DNA of 64,000 bases from SZUA-430 sp965227535 (GTDB taxonomy: Bacteria > Pseudomonadota > Alphaproteobacteria > Micropepsales > Micropepsaceae), in assembly GCA_965227535.1 (NCBI GenBank), contig OZ245761.1, positions 3,968,001-4,032,000 on the forward strand, read 5' to 3'. Positions 42,785-50,583 of this stretch are shown here, piece after piece (position 1 is the first letter of the stretch; the number at the start of each line of letters is the position of its first letter). The notes under the pieces were generated by a model. That model worked only from the letters and a program-made list of their open reading frames with translations. It was not told the DNA's origin and did no database searches. Position numbers and translations under genes: made by a program.

Positions 42785-43692
42785 ACGTTCAACTCGTCGC
42801 GCGTTCGCGCATCCAGCCGTCCCGTTTGCGGCAGGTCTTCGTCTTTCTGGAACGCCCACAGCGCGGCGCGCATCATCTGGTTATAGATGCCGTTGATCAT
42901 GCCCTTGTAGTAGCCAAGCCGCGTGAGTTTCTTCTGCGCTTCCAGAACGGCTGGGTTCGACAAGCTTTCCGCGGGTTCGTCGGCGGGCTCCGGCTTCGGC
43001 CTTGGCATGACCGTCGATGTCGTCGAGGTGGACGTAGATGTCGAAGTCGAAGTCGAAGTCGTCGTCGTGGGCTTCGGCGCCGTGCTGACGACGGCCTTCA
43101 CTTTGCTCAGCCATTGCAGCCGGTCGTTCAATCCGTTCGTGCCGCCGTTGATCTTCTTCGTGACGGCCGTGAAGTCGCCGACGTCGCACGCCGGATTGAT
43201 GTTCTTCCACATCCAGAACGAACAGGCGATCTTGATCGCGTTCTCGGGCTTGGCCGCAAGGTCGGGATTGTTCTCGAGATTAAGCCCCGAGATCCGCCCG
43301 ACCTCCCGATACGCATCGCGTCCCGTCAGCTGAATATAGCCGCGCCCGCGAAAGCGATACCCGTCGCCGTCGTTCACATTGCCCATGCGCCCGCCATAGA
43401 CGAAGTTCGCGAGCTTCTCCGGATTGCGTTCGTACTGTTTGGCGATGTCGAGGGTCGGAAACCGGCTCGGCCAAATCTCCATCAACCGCGCCGCGGAATA
43501 GTTGAGCCCTTCCTCGCGCGAGGTCAGCCCGTTCGACTCGTGACCCAACTGCGCCAGGAAATACTGAAGGCGCGTCACCACGTCGATGATGCCGGATTTC
43601 TTCAGCGCGTCCTCGCCGAAGGTCAAGAACGCCTCGACGTCGGCCTCCGACGCCTTCGGGAAAATGCCTTTGATTTGCGCACGGGTCAGCAT
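42781..43692 (-). CDS. GH19 chitinase/endolysin-like protein with peptidoglycan-binding domain
   Basis: The 303-aa protein has a GH19 lysozyme-like catalytic domain (residues about 10-200): FLAQLGHESNGLT with the catalytic-type glutamate, NFVYGGRMGN, RFRGRGYIQLTGRDAY and a helical end. A Thr/Ser repeat linker (TSTSTST type, encoded by a short tandem repeat) then leads to a C-terminal peptidoglycan-binding domain (LTRLGYYKGMINGIYNQM). No signal peptide is seen, so export would need another route. A prophage or gene-transfer-agent origin is possible but no phage genes surround it. Start at 43692 preferred over 43722. Confidence 0.82.
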   Translation of the reverse strand: MLTRAQIKGIFPKASEADVEAFLTFGEDALKKSGIIDVVTRLQYFLAQLGHESNGLTSREEGLNYSAARLMEIWPSRFPTLDIAKQYERNPEKLANFVYGGRMGNVNDGDGYRFRGRGYIQLTGRDAYREVGRISGLNLENNPDLAAKPENAIKIACSFWMWKNINPACDVGDFTAVTKKINGGTNGLNDRLQWLSKVKAVVSTAPKPTTTTSTSTSTSTSTSTTSTVMPRPKPEPADEPAESLSNPAVLEAQKKLTRLGYYKGMINGIYNQMMRAALWAFQKDEDLPQTGRLDARTRDELNV

Positions 43693-43902
43693 CGAAGTTC
43701 TCCCTCTCCCCGGACGGCGCACGCCCGCGCCCCCGAATCACTTCCACCCGCCGATTCTACCTCTCTTAACGACACGTTGATGCGAAGCGTCGCGCCTCGA
43801 AACGAGCGGCCGTAACGAAGCGCACAAGCGAGGTCGCGCGTGGTCAAACGAAAAGACAACCTGTAGTCTTGAGCAATCGCGCGCAAAAGACTCGGGTGAC
43901 CT

Positions 43903-46900
43903 TTGGAGACATTGCTCATCCTTCTCGCAGGCTTTGCCTTCTATCTCTTCCTGCGCATCAACCGCCTCAAGCAAGACATCGAAGCCCTCTACAAGCGCAC
44001 CGAATTTCTCAACGAAACCATTCGGCAGCTGAAGGGCGAACCGCCCGTCGCGCCGAAGCCCGAACCCAAAACCGAACACGCACCCGCACCCGTCCCCGTA
44101 AAACCGGCACCGCCGGCGCCGGCCGCGCAGCCCGTCAATCCGCTATCACCACAACCGCTGCCCCAACCGCCGCGTCCGCCGGAACCTGAACCGGTCGCAG
44201 CCGAGTGGATCGCGACGAAAGCCGCCGCCGCTGAGGCGACGCCTGCACCCGCATCGCCACCACCGCCTCCGAAGAAGGCGAAGCCCACCATCAGCTGGGA
44301 GCAACAGATCGGCGCGCGCCTGCCGGTGTGGATCGGCGGCATCGCACTCGCGCTCTCCGGCATCTTCCTCGTCAAGTACTCGATCGACACCGGCCTCCTA
44401 AGCCCCGCCGTCCGCTGCGCGATGGCAGGCATCCTCGGCGTCCTGCTTCTCGGCGGCGCGCAATGGGTAATCGCGCGCAAGACCGTCGCGAACGGCGAAC
44501 GCATCGCACAGGCATTGGCAGGCTCCGGCATCGCGGTCCTCTACGGCACGCTGTTCGCCAGTGGCACCGTCTACGGTTTCTTCTCGCCCACCATCACCTT
44601 CGCCGGCATGGCCGCCGTCACAGCGGGCGCCGTCCTTCTATCGCTCCGGCACGGCCCACCGATCGCCATGCTCGGCATGGTCGGCGGCTTCCTCACGCCG
44701 ATGCTGGTCGGCGCCAGCGATCCGAACCCCGCCGTTCTCTTCGGCTATCTGACCGCGCTCTCCATCGGCCTATTCGTTGTCATCCGGCGCGAGAACTGGT
44801 GGTGGCTCGCCTGGCCCGTCGTCATCGCTTGCTACGCCTGGGTTCTCATCTGGCTCGCCGGCAGCGGCACGCCCGGCGACAGCGTCTGGGTCGGCCTCTT
44901 CCTTATCGCGGTTTGCGCAATCACGATCGGCTTCATCAGCCCGCCGCGCGAGGCCGAGAACACGGCCTTCGTCTGGGGCGGCGTCCTCGCGACGAGCGCC
45001 GTGGCGGTCGCCTTCATGACCTTCATCGTCATCCGCGGCGACTTCGGCCTCGGCGAGTGGCAGCTCTACGGCGCGCTCACCATCGGCGCCATCGTCCTCG
45101 CAGCGATAGATCAAGACCGCTACCGCTTCTTGCCCTGGATCACGATCGCGCCGGTCGCAGCACTCCTCGCCGTCTGGGTCACGCCGCAAACCGAACTCTT
45201 CGTCATCGTCCTCGCCTCGTTCGCCTTCCTCTTCGCCGCCAGCGGCATCTTCATGATCGGCCGCGCAAAGCATCCGATGGAGTGGGGCGCGCTCGCCTGC
45301 GCGTCCATGCTGGGCTTCTACCTCCTCGCCTACGCGCGCCTCTTCGACGTCATCGACGCCGCCCGCGTTCTCGCCCCCGGCGAGCCGGTCGGCAGCTGGC
45401 CCATCTGGGGCATCGTCGCCACCACGCTCGCCACCGTCGCGACATTGGTCGCCGGCCGCATCGCCGAAAAGAACCCCGGCGGCCAAGCCAGTCGCCAGCC
45501 GATGCTGGGCCAGTTCGCGCTGACCGCGATCGCGCTCATGACGGCGGGCCTGCTCATCGAGATACCGATCGACGATCTGCCGATCGCGATGGCAGGCCTC
45601 CTCGTCGCCGTCACCTTCCTGCACGCCCGCGCGGACGTCACGGCACTCCGCCCCGCAGCCTTCGCGCTCACCGCGCTGTTCATCTTCCTAAGCCTCCCGC
45701 AGTTCGCCCCGCTCATCGTCTACGCCGCCCGCGTCATCACCGGCCAACCGCTGCCGACGCTGATCCTGCTGCCGCCGATCATCGCGAGCCCCATCATCTA
45801 TCTCGGCGCGCCCGCATTGCTGCTCGCAGTCGCATCCTGGTTCGCACGCCGCCGCCGCGACGATGCTTTCGTCCAAGCGCTCGAGGCCTTCGTCGTCTTC
45901 TTCATCGCGATCCTCGCCTATGTCTTCATCCGCCGCGCCGACATGCCGGTCGAGCAAGTCCTGATGACGGTGACCTCCAGCGGCCTCGGTGCGTTCATCT
46001 CGCAAGCTCTCCTCGTCTACGGCATGGCCCTCGTCGCCGCGGGCCAGCAGTGGAAGCGCGATACGATCGTCGGCGCTGGCATTGTGGCCGGCATCATCGC
46101 CATCGCCCGCGTCGTCCATTTCGACATCCAGCCCGTCCAACTCATGTCGGTCTGGATTCCGATGGCCGCAGGCGTCGTCGATATCGCGATCAAGTCATTG
46201 CCCATCGCCACCTCGCCCATCTTCTACCTCGGCATCCCCGCCGTCCTACTCCTGTGCTTGCGCCTGATACTCGGCATCAAGCGCGACGACTGGATCGTCC
46301 GCCTCGGCGAATACGTGGCCGTCGTGCTGATCGGCCTCATGGGCTACTTCCTCATTCGCCACGCCTTCAATCCCGCCGCGGAGGTCCTCACCGCCCAAGG
46401 CTCGCGCCTCGAAGGCGGTGTGATCTCGCTCGCGCAGATCGTCTACGCCATCGCCCTCGTCATCGCGGGCCGCTTCTTCGGCCGCGCCACGCTCATCCAC
46501 GCCGCCGCGGTCTCAGCCGCCATAGCCATCGCGCGCATTGTCTTCTTCGACATCAAGCTCCCGCTGCTCGCGTACGTCACCGTCCAACTGACGCTCGGCC
46601 AAACCGTCGACCCGTCGCTCACCTCGCCCGCAGCCGCCGCGCCGCTCTTCCATCTCGCCTTGCCCGCGCTGCTGCTCGCAGCGTTGGCGTATGTCGCGCG
46701 CGAGGACGCGAAGGGCTGGCTTTCGCGCGTCTGCGAATACACCGTCGTCGCGTTTGCAGGCCTCATGACCTATTACCTCGTCCGCCACGCCTTCAACGCG
46801 CCGGAGGACGTTTTCGCCGGCGAGGGCACGTATCTGGAGCGCGGCGTCCTCACCAATGCCTTCGTCATCGTCGGCGCGGCCGCATACGTGGCAGGCAGCC

Positions 46901-47505
46901 GCCTCGGCCGCGAAGCCTTGCGCATTGGCGGCGCGATCGCCGCGACCTTCGCCGCACTGCGCCTCGGATTCTTCGACGTCCTCGTCTCGTCGCCGCTGGT
47001 CAAACCGCACGACGTCGGCAGCTGGCCGATCATCAACGCGCTGCTGTTGCCGTACGCGTTGCCGGTCGTCTGGCTGCTGCTCGCGACGGTCGCGCTCACG
47101 CGGCGAGGCTTCAGCCAACTCGTCCCCGCCGTCCACGCCGGCGCGATGCTTCTCTTCTTTGCGCTCGTCACGCTGAACGTGCGCCAGATCTTCCAGGGCA
47201 GGGTCCTGAACAACCCCGGCCTCGCCGGCGACAGCGAGGTGTACGCGTATTCGATCGCGTGGCTGATCCTCGGCATCGGCCTGCTGGTGGCGGGCACGAG
47301 GCGGCGCGACAAGCTCATCCGTTTTGCCTCGCTCGCCGTGATGGTGCTGACGGTGGGCAAGGTGTTCCTCTATGATGCGTCCGAGTTGACGGGCCTGTTC
47401 CGCGTGCTGTCGTTCCTGGGGTTGGGCTTGAGCCTTCTGGGCTTAAGCTGGTTCTACACCCGATACGTCTTTGCGCCGGACCAAGCCCAGGACAAACCCG
47501 CCTAA
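43903..47505 (+). CDS. Large DUF2339 polytopic membrane protein
   Basis: The 1200-aa protein has a TTG start, a short helix (LLILLAGFAFYLFLRI), a coiled-coil, a Pro/Ala-rich linker of about 80 residues, and then about 25-30 membrane helices to the end. The SWEQQIGARLPVWIGGIALALSG entry and repeated GxxxG helices match DUF2339. The role of the family is unknown. The next gene follows after 10 nt. Codon and GC content are like the rest of the chromosome. Confidence 0.88.
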   Translation: METLLILLAGFAFYLFLRINRLKQDIEALYKRTEFLNETIRQLKGEPPVAPKPEPKTEHAPAPVPVKPAPPAPAAQPVNPLSPQPLPQPPRPPEPEPVAAEWIATKAAAAEATPAPASPPPPPKKAKPTISWEQQIGARLPVWIGGIALALSGIFLVKYSIDTGLLSPAVRCAMAGILGVLLLGGAQWVIARKTVANGERIAQALAGSGIAVLYGTLFASGTVYGFFSPTITFAGMAAVTAGAVLLSLRHGPPIAMLGMVGGFLTPMLVGASDPNPAVLFGYLTALSIGLFVVIRRENWWWLAWPVVIACYAWVLIWLAGSGTPGDSVWVGLFLIAVCAITIGFISPPREAENTAFVWGGVLATSAVAVAFMTFIVIRGDFGLGEWQLYGALTIGAIVLAAIDQDRYRFLPWITIAPVAALLAVWVTPQTELFVIVLASFAFLFAASGIFMIGRAKHPMEWGALACASMLGFYLLAYARLFDVIDAARVLAPGEPVGSWPIWGIVATTLATVATLVAGRIAEKNPGGQASRQPMLGQFALTAIALMTAGLLIEIPIDDLPIAMAGLLVAVTFLHARADVTALRPAAFALTALFIFLSLPQFAPLIVYAARVITGQPLPTLILLPPIIASPIIYLGAPALLLAVASWFARRRRDDAFVQALEAFVVFFIAILAYVFIRRADMPVEQVLMTVTSSGLGAFISQALLVYGMALVAAGQQWKRDTIVGAGIVAGIIAIARVVHFDIQPVQLMSVWIPMAAGVVDIAIKSLPIATSPIFYLGIPAVLLLCLRLILGIKRDDWIVRLGEYVAVVLIGLMGYFLIRHAFNPAAEVLTAQGSRLEGGVISLAQIVYAIALVIAGRFFGRATLIHAAAVSAAIAIARIVFFDIKLPLLAYVTVQLTLGQTVDPSLTSPAAAAPLFHLALPALLLAALAYVAREDAKGWLSRVCEYTVVAFAGLMTYYLVRHAFNAPEDVFAGEGTYLERGVLTNAFVIVGAAAYVAGSRLGREALRIGGAIAATFAALRLGFFDVLVSSPLVKPHDVGSWPIINALLLPYALPVVWLLLATVALTRRGFSQLVPAVHAGAMLLFFALVTLNVRQIFQGRVLNNPGLAGDSEVYAYSIAWLILGIGLLVAGTRRRDKLIRFASLAVMVLTVGKVFLYDASELTGLFRVLSFLGLGLSLLGLSWFYTRYVFAPDQAQDKPA

Positions 47506-47515
47506 GGGGCAAGGC

Positions 47516-48124
47516 ATGGGCAGCGAAGCCAAAGTCGAATACGCCGACGCCAAAGACCGAGCGCAGGTGAAAGCCCACCTCGACTCTCAGACTCTGGAAC
47601 TCTCCGGCGGCAAAAAGCTGAAACTCCCGCTCGCCGGTGTGAAGTCGGCGACCGTCGACGGCGACCTCCTGAAGATCGCGGCGGGCGCGACGAAGTTTTC
47701 GCTCGCGCTCGGCGCCAAAGAGGCGGAAGCCTGGCGGAAGAAAATCCTGAACCCGCCCTCGCTCGGCGACAAACTCGGCTTCAAGCCGGACAAGTCGGTC
47801 ACCCTCATCGGCGAGGTTCCGCCCGAGATCGCCGCCGCCGCCAAGACCGCGAAGGCCGCCGCCGCGGCGGCCAAGCTGCCCAAAACCATCGCCGCCGACA
47901 TCGCGGCTCTGATGCTCGCGCCCGGCAAAGAGGAACAACTTATCGTCGCAAGCGCCAAGGCGCTCGCCCCCAAATCGGCCCTGTGGCTCGTCTACGAGAA
48001 GGGCAGGGCGGTGAACGGCGACCACGTCATCGCCCTCGCGCGCAAAGCGGGCCTGAAGGACACCAAGGTCGCCCGCGTCTCCGACACGCACGCAGCGTTG
48101 CGCTTCATCAAGGGCGGCAACTGA
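47516..48124 (+). CDS. DUF3052-like protein
   Basis: The 202-aa soluble protein has an N-terminal beta-rich section (KVEYADAKDRAQVKAHLD, SGGKKLKLPLAGVKSATVDG) and a C-terminal Rossmann-like part with LGDKLGFKPDKSVTLIGEVP and ALWLVYEKGRAVNGDHV, followed by KVARVSDTHAALRFIK. The second half resembles DUF3052. The first half looks like an added domain and may be a fusion. Alanine-rich helix around residues 105-120. Start at 47516 has an AAGG site; function unknown. Confidence 0.6.
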   Translation: MGSEAKVEYADAKDRAQVKAHLDSQTLELSGGKKLKLPLAGVKSATVDGDLLKIAAGATKFSLALGAKEAEAWRKKILNPPSLGDKLGFKPDKSVTLIGEVPPEIAAAAKTAKAAAAAAKLPKTIAADIAALMLAPGKEEQLIVASAKALAPKSALWLVYEKGRAVNGDHVIALARKAGLKDTKVARVSDTHAALRFIKGGN

Positions 48125-48196
48125 CCGCACGCTTTCGTCGGCCGTTGTGACTTTTGCAGCATTGCGCCCCGCGCGCGCCCCGTTAGGTTTGCGCGC

Positions 48197-48973
48197 ATGA
48201 CACAGTTGAATCGCCGTGCGTTCATCGGCTCGTTGGCCCTCACCGCAGCTTTCGCCGCGGTAACGCGCTCCGGCGCGCTCGCCCAAACGCCCAAGTCGCT
48301 CGACCAATGGGCGCAAGACCTCGCCGACCTCAACCGCGACCTGACGACGGGCAAGCTCACGCTGGTCGATTGGCAAGACCGCATCGGCGCGCTCAACACC
48401 GGCGTCGAACTCGAAGACCTGCGCCGCTATCTCGACTTCGACCGCCTGACCAAGGCGATGACCTTCCCGACGAAGCTCGCCGAAACCGCCGACCCGCATC
48501 TGCCCACGCACATCAACGTCGACGGGATAGAGCGTCCCTGGTTCATCCGCTTCTTCGGCATGAAGAAGGGCGGCGCGATCATCCCGCACGTCCACAACAA
48601 CATGGTCTCCTCGCATTTGATCGTGGACGGCCAATTCCACGCCCGAACCTTCGACCGCATGGTCGACCTGCCGGACGAGATACGCGGCGACACCATCCTG
48701 CTGCGCCCCGCACGCGACGAAACAATGGGCCCGGGCGCGATCGTGACCATGTCGGATGAGCGCGAAAACTCGCACTGGCTGATCGCCGAGGCCGACCGCA
48801 GCTTCACCTTCGACGTCGGCCTGGTCGACATCGCCAAGGACCGCGCCTACACGCTGCCCGCCAACAAATACAACATGATCTTCGTCGACCCGACCGGCGA
48901 AGAAGACGGCTACGGCCTCATCACCGCCCCAGTCATCACCTTCGAAGAAGCCACCGCCAAGTTCGCCGCCTAA
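48197..48973 (+). CDS. Tat-exported cupin-like protein
   Basis: The 258-aa protein begins with NRRAFIGSLALTAAFAAV, a twin-arginine type signal with a cut near ALAQ. The mature part has a cupin-like strand pattern: FIRFFGMKKGGAIIPHVHNN with two histidines spaced as metal ligands, then a HARTFDRMVDLPDE region and a late HWLIAEADRSFTFDVG histidine. A folded, metal-carrying periplasmic protein is the inference from Tat export. No named family is recognised. Confidence 0.62.
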   Translation: MTQLNRRAFIGSLALTAAFAAVTRSGALAQTPKSLDQWAQDLADLNRDLTTGKLTLVDWQDRIGALNTGVELEDLRRYLDFDRLTKAMTFPTKLAETADPHLPTHINVDGIERPWFIRFFGMKKGGAIIPHVHNNMVSSHLIVDGQFHARTFDRMVDLPDEIRGDTILLRPARDETMGPGAIVTMSDERENSHWLIAEADRSFTFDVGLVDIAKDRAYTLPANKYNMIFVDPTGEEDGYGLITAPVITFEEATAKFAA

Positions 48974-48977
48974 CCTG

Positions 48978-49006
48978 CTGGGACCGCGGGCGTCCCGCCC
49001 GCTCTT
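48978..49006. repeat. Dispersed 29-bp GC-rich repeat, copy 1
   Basis: This intergenic sequence differs by one base from 54371-54399, and by two from the reverse complement of 54440-54468. It has internal dyad symmetry (GCGGGCG / CGCCCGC). Such copies directly after gene ends are typical of REP-like elements. Confidence 0.7.
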
Positions 49007-49073
49007 ACCGCGTCGCCGCCGGGACGACCGCGCCGGCGTGGCGCCGAAGTCAGCATCGTGGCACCTTCGATTG

Positions 49074-49550
49074 ATGAGTGATCTGTACCAACCAACGTCA
49101 GAATTTCTGAAGGCCGTCGCCGCGAACAACGTTCCGTTGTCAGGCGGGGCGTTGGCCGACGCGAATCTGCACCGGCTCATTCAAATGATGCGCGACGAAG
49201 ATCGAACCAATCGCGACTGGGCGACATTCCTGCTTGCTATCGAAGACATCGACACGTCCGTCGTTCGCGACGCCCTCATGCAAGCGGCCACCGACGAAGA
49301 TGATTACGTTCGCGCCGAAGCGGTATACGGCTTGGCGCGGCGAGACCCAACCGTCGCGCTGCCCTTTGTGCAAGCTGAGCTTCGCGCCGACGCGGTGGCG
49401 GTAGCGGTCTTTGAAGCGGCGGAACTCTGCGCTCACCCATCTCTTATAGACGTCCTGCGCCAACTCGCCGAACCGTCGGACTCGCCCTACCTCGACGGTC
49501 TCGCAGCCGATGCATTGGCAGCATGCGAAAGCGGCACACCGCCGTACTGA
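49074..49550 (+). CDS. HEAT-repeat-like protein
   Basis: The 158-aa protein is made of helix pairs: RTNRDWATFLLAIEDIDTSV, VRDALMQAATDEDDYVRAEA with VYGLARRDP, and a third pair up to LADALAACES. The pattern resembles HEAT/PBS-lyase repeats. Proteins of this type act as protein-protein scaffolds or immunity-type proteins; the role here is unknown. The ATG at 49074 lies inside a longer frame from 49038, which seems less likely. The gene is not in an obvious operon. Confidence 0.66.
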   Translation: MSDLYQPTSEFLKAVAANNVPLSGGALADANLHRLIQMMRDEDRTNRDWATFLLAIEDIDTSVVRDALMQAATDEDDYVRAEAVYGLARRDPTVALPFVQAELRADAVAVAVFEAAELCAHPSLIDVLRQLAEPSDSPYLDGLAADALAACESGTPPY

Positions 49551-49621
49551 CCGGTACTCGTGGGATACATATCGTGCGCCAGATTTTCCGTCGGCGCGGA
49601 TCACATCAAGGAGAACCACCA

Positions 49622-50017
49622 ATGCTTCAAGGAAGCTGCCTATGCGGCGCGATCGCCTACGAGGCCGCCGCCCTCTCAAGCCCCATCGGCCTCTGCCACT
49701 GCCGCACGTGCCAAAAAGCGCACGCCAGCGCCTACGCCCCAACGGCGCGCACCCCACGCGCCACCTTCAAATGGACAAAGGGCGCCGACCTCGTAACAGC
49801 CTTCGAAAGCACCCCAGGCAAAAACCGCTGGTTCTGCCCCCGCTGCGGCACCCACCTCATGGCCGAATGGCCCGCCGAGGATCACGTGATCCTACGCGTA
49901 GGCTCCCTAGACACACCGCTCGACCAAAAACCCGTGGTCCACATCTGGATGAGCCACGCGAACGCAAATCTGGAAGCCCCCGACGGCCTCCCCAAACTAC
50001 CGGAGGGTGCGCGTTAG
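49622..50017 (+). CDS. GFA-family (CENP-V/GFA) zinc-binding protein
   Basis: The 131-aa protein has the GFA fold cysteines: GSCLCGAIAYE (Cys6, Cys8), LCHCRTCQKAHAS and WFCPRCGTHL. It would bind two zinc ions. The founding member was described as a glutathione-dependent formaldehyde-activating enzyme, though most homologues are uncharacterised. The start at 49622 is fixed by an AAGGAG site 8 nt upstream. No operon partner is close. Confidence 0.88.
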   Translation: MLQGSCLCGAIAYEAAALSSPIGLCHCRTCQKAHASAYAPTARTPRATFKWTKGADLVTAFESTPGKNRWFCPRCGTHLMAEWPAEDHVILRVGSLDTPLDQKPVVHIWMSHANANLEAPDGLPKLPEGAR

Positions 50018-50583
50018 GATGGAGAAAAAAGGCCACTGCCGACGCCGGCAAAAAAATAGAGATCAATCGCATCACGCCCAAAGCACTTTTAGGCCTGATG
50101 GAGTTCGATAGGCACGCATCGAAATTCCGCGTGGGCCCAGGGATTTGGCTTTCGTATACTTGCTGTTTTTGGCGACGCGCCCTGTTTCTCGGCCACGTCA
50201 ATTTGAAGGGACGAGCGCTGCGTCACCTCCAAAAGCCTCTCGCGTCGTCGCCGTCGCCTGGCGACCCAATTCCTCGCGGATCGACAAATGCATCTAGTAG
50301 GAGGGGGGGATCGAAAATGGCAGCTTTTGTCGCTGATCGCGAGCTGTAGCGGTGGAGCATGACTCGAGGGAGGTTCTCTCGAAAACAAATGCCGCTCCAA
50401 CGGAGCGGCATCCACTCAAAACGCACGTAAAGGAAGAACGAGCGCTCAGAATTCCGGTTTGATGCAAAGCATGGGTTCAGATCCTCTTACTAGACAACCA
50501 TACATGTGATTCGGAACTTCCGCAATCAGTACACAGTGGATAACACCATCGAGAGCGCAAGGCTTCGTATTTGTTAAGAGGCG
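50018..50583. other. Intergenic region, more AT-rich, no gene seen
   Basis: This 566-nt gap lacks a credible gene on either strand. Its base composition is lower in GC than its left flank, like the RelA/SpoT gene that follows. It ends with the minus-strand terminator-like hairpin at 50390-50410. It could be a degraded gene or the edge of an acquired segment. Confidence 0.45.
50380..50410 (-). terminator. Terminator-like hairpin after the RelA/SpoT-domain gene
   Basis: A 9-bp perfect stem (50390-50398 with 50402-50410) and a 3-nt loop are followed on the minus strand by TTTGTTTTC. It is about 170 nt past the leftward stop at 50584. Confidence 0.65.

Noticed and set aside
43015..43075. Short tandem repeat that might be a CRISPR or minisatellite
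   Set aside because: It is a codon-level repeat encoding the Thr/Ser linker of the GH19-like protein, with units of only a few bases and no spacers.
42781..43692. Prophage region around the GH19-like gene
   Set aside because: No terminase, portal, capsid, tail, holin or integrase genes occur on either side.
44328..47375. 1015-codon plus-strand frame inside the DUF2339 gene
   Set aside because: It is an out-of-phase shadow of a high-GC gene; the product is Arg/His/Pro-rich with no domain, while the other frame encodes regular membrane helices.
47315..49180. 621-codon minus-strand frame
   Set aside because: It spans several plus-strand genes and their gaps, has no family motif, and shows the Val/Gly/Arg-rich composition typical of antisense frames in GC-rich DNA.
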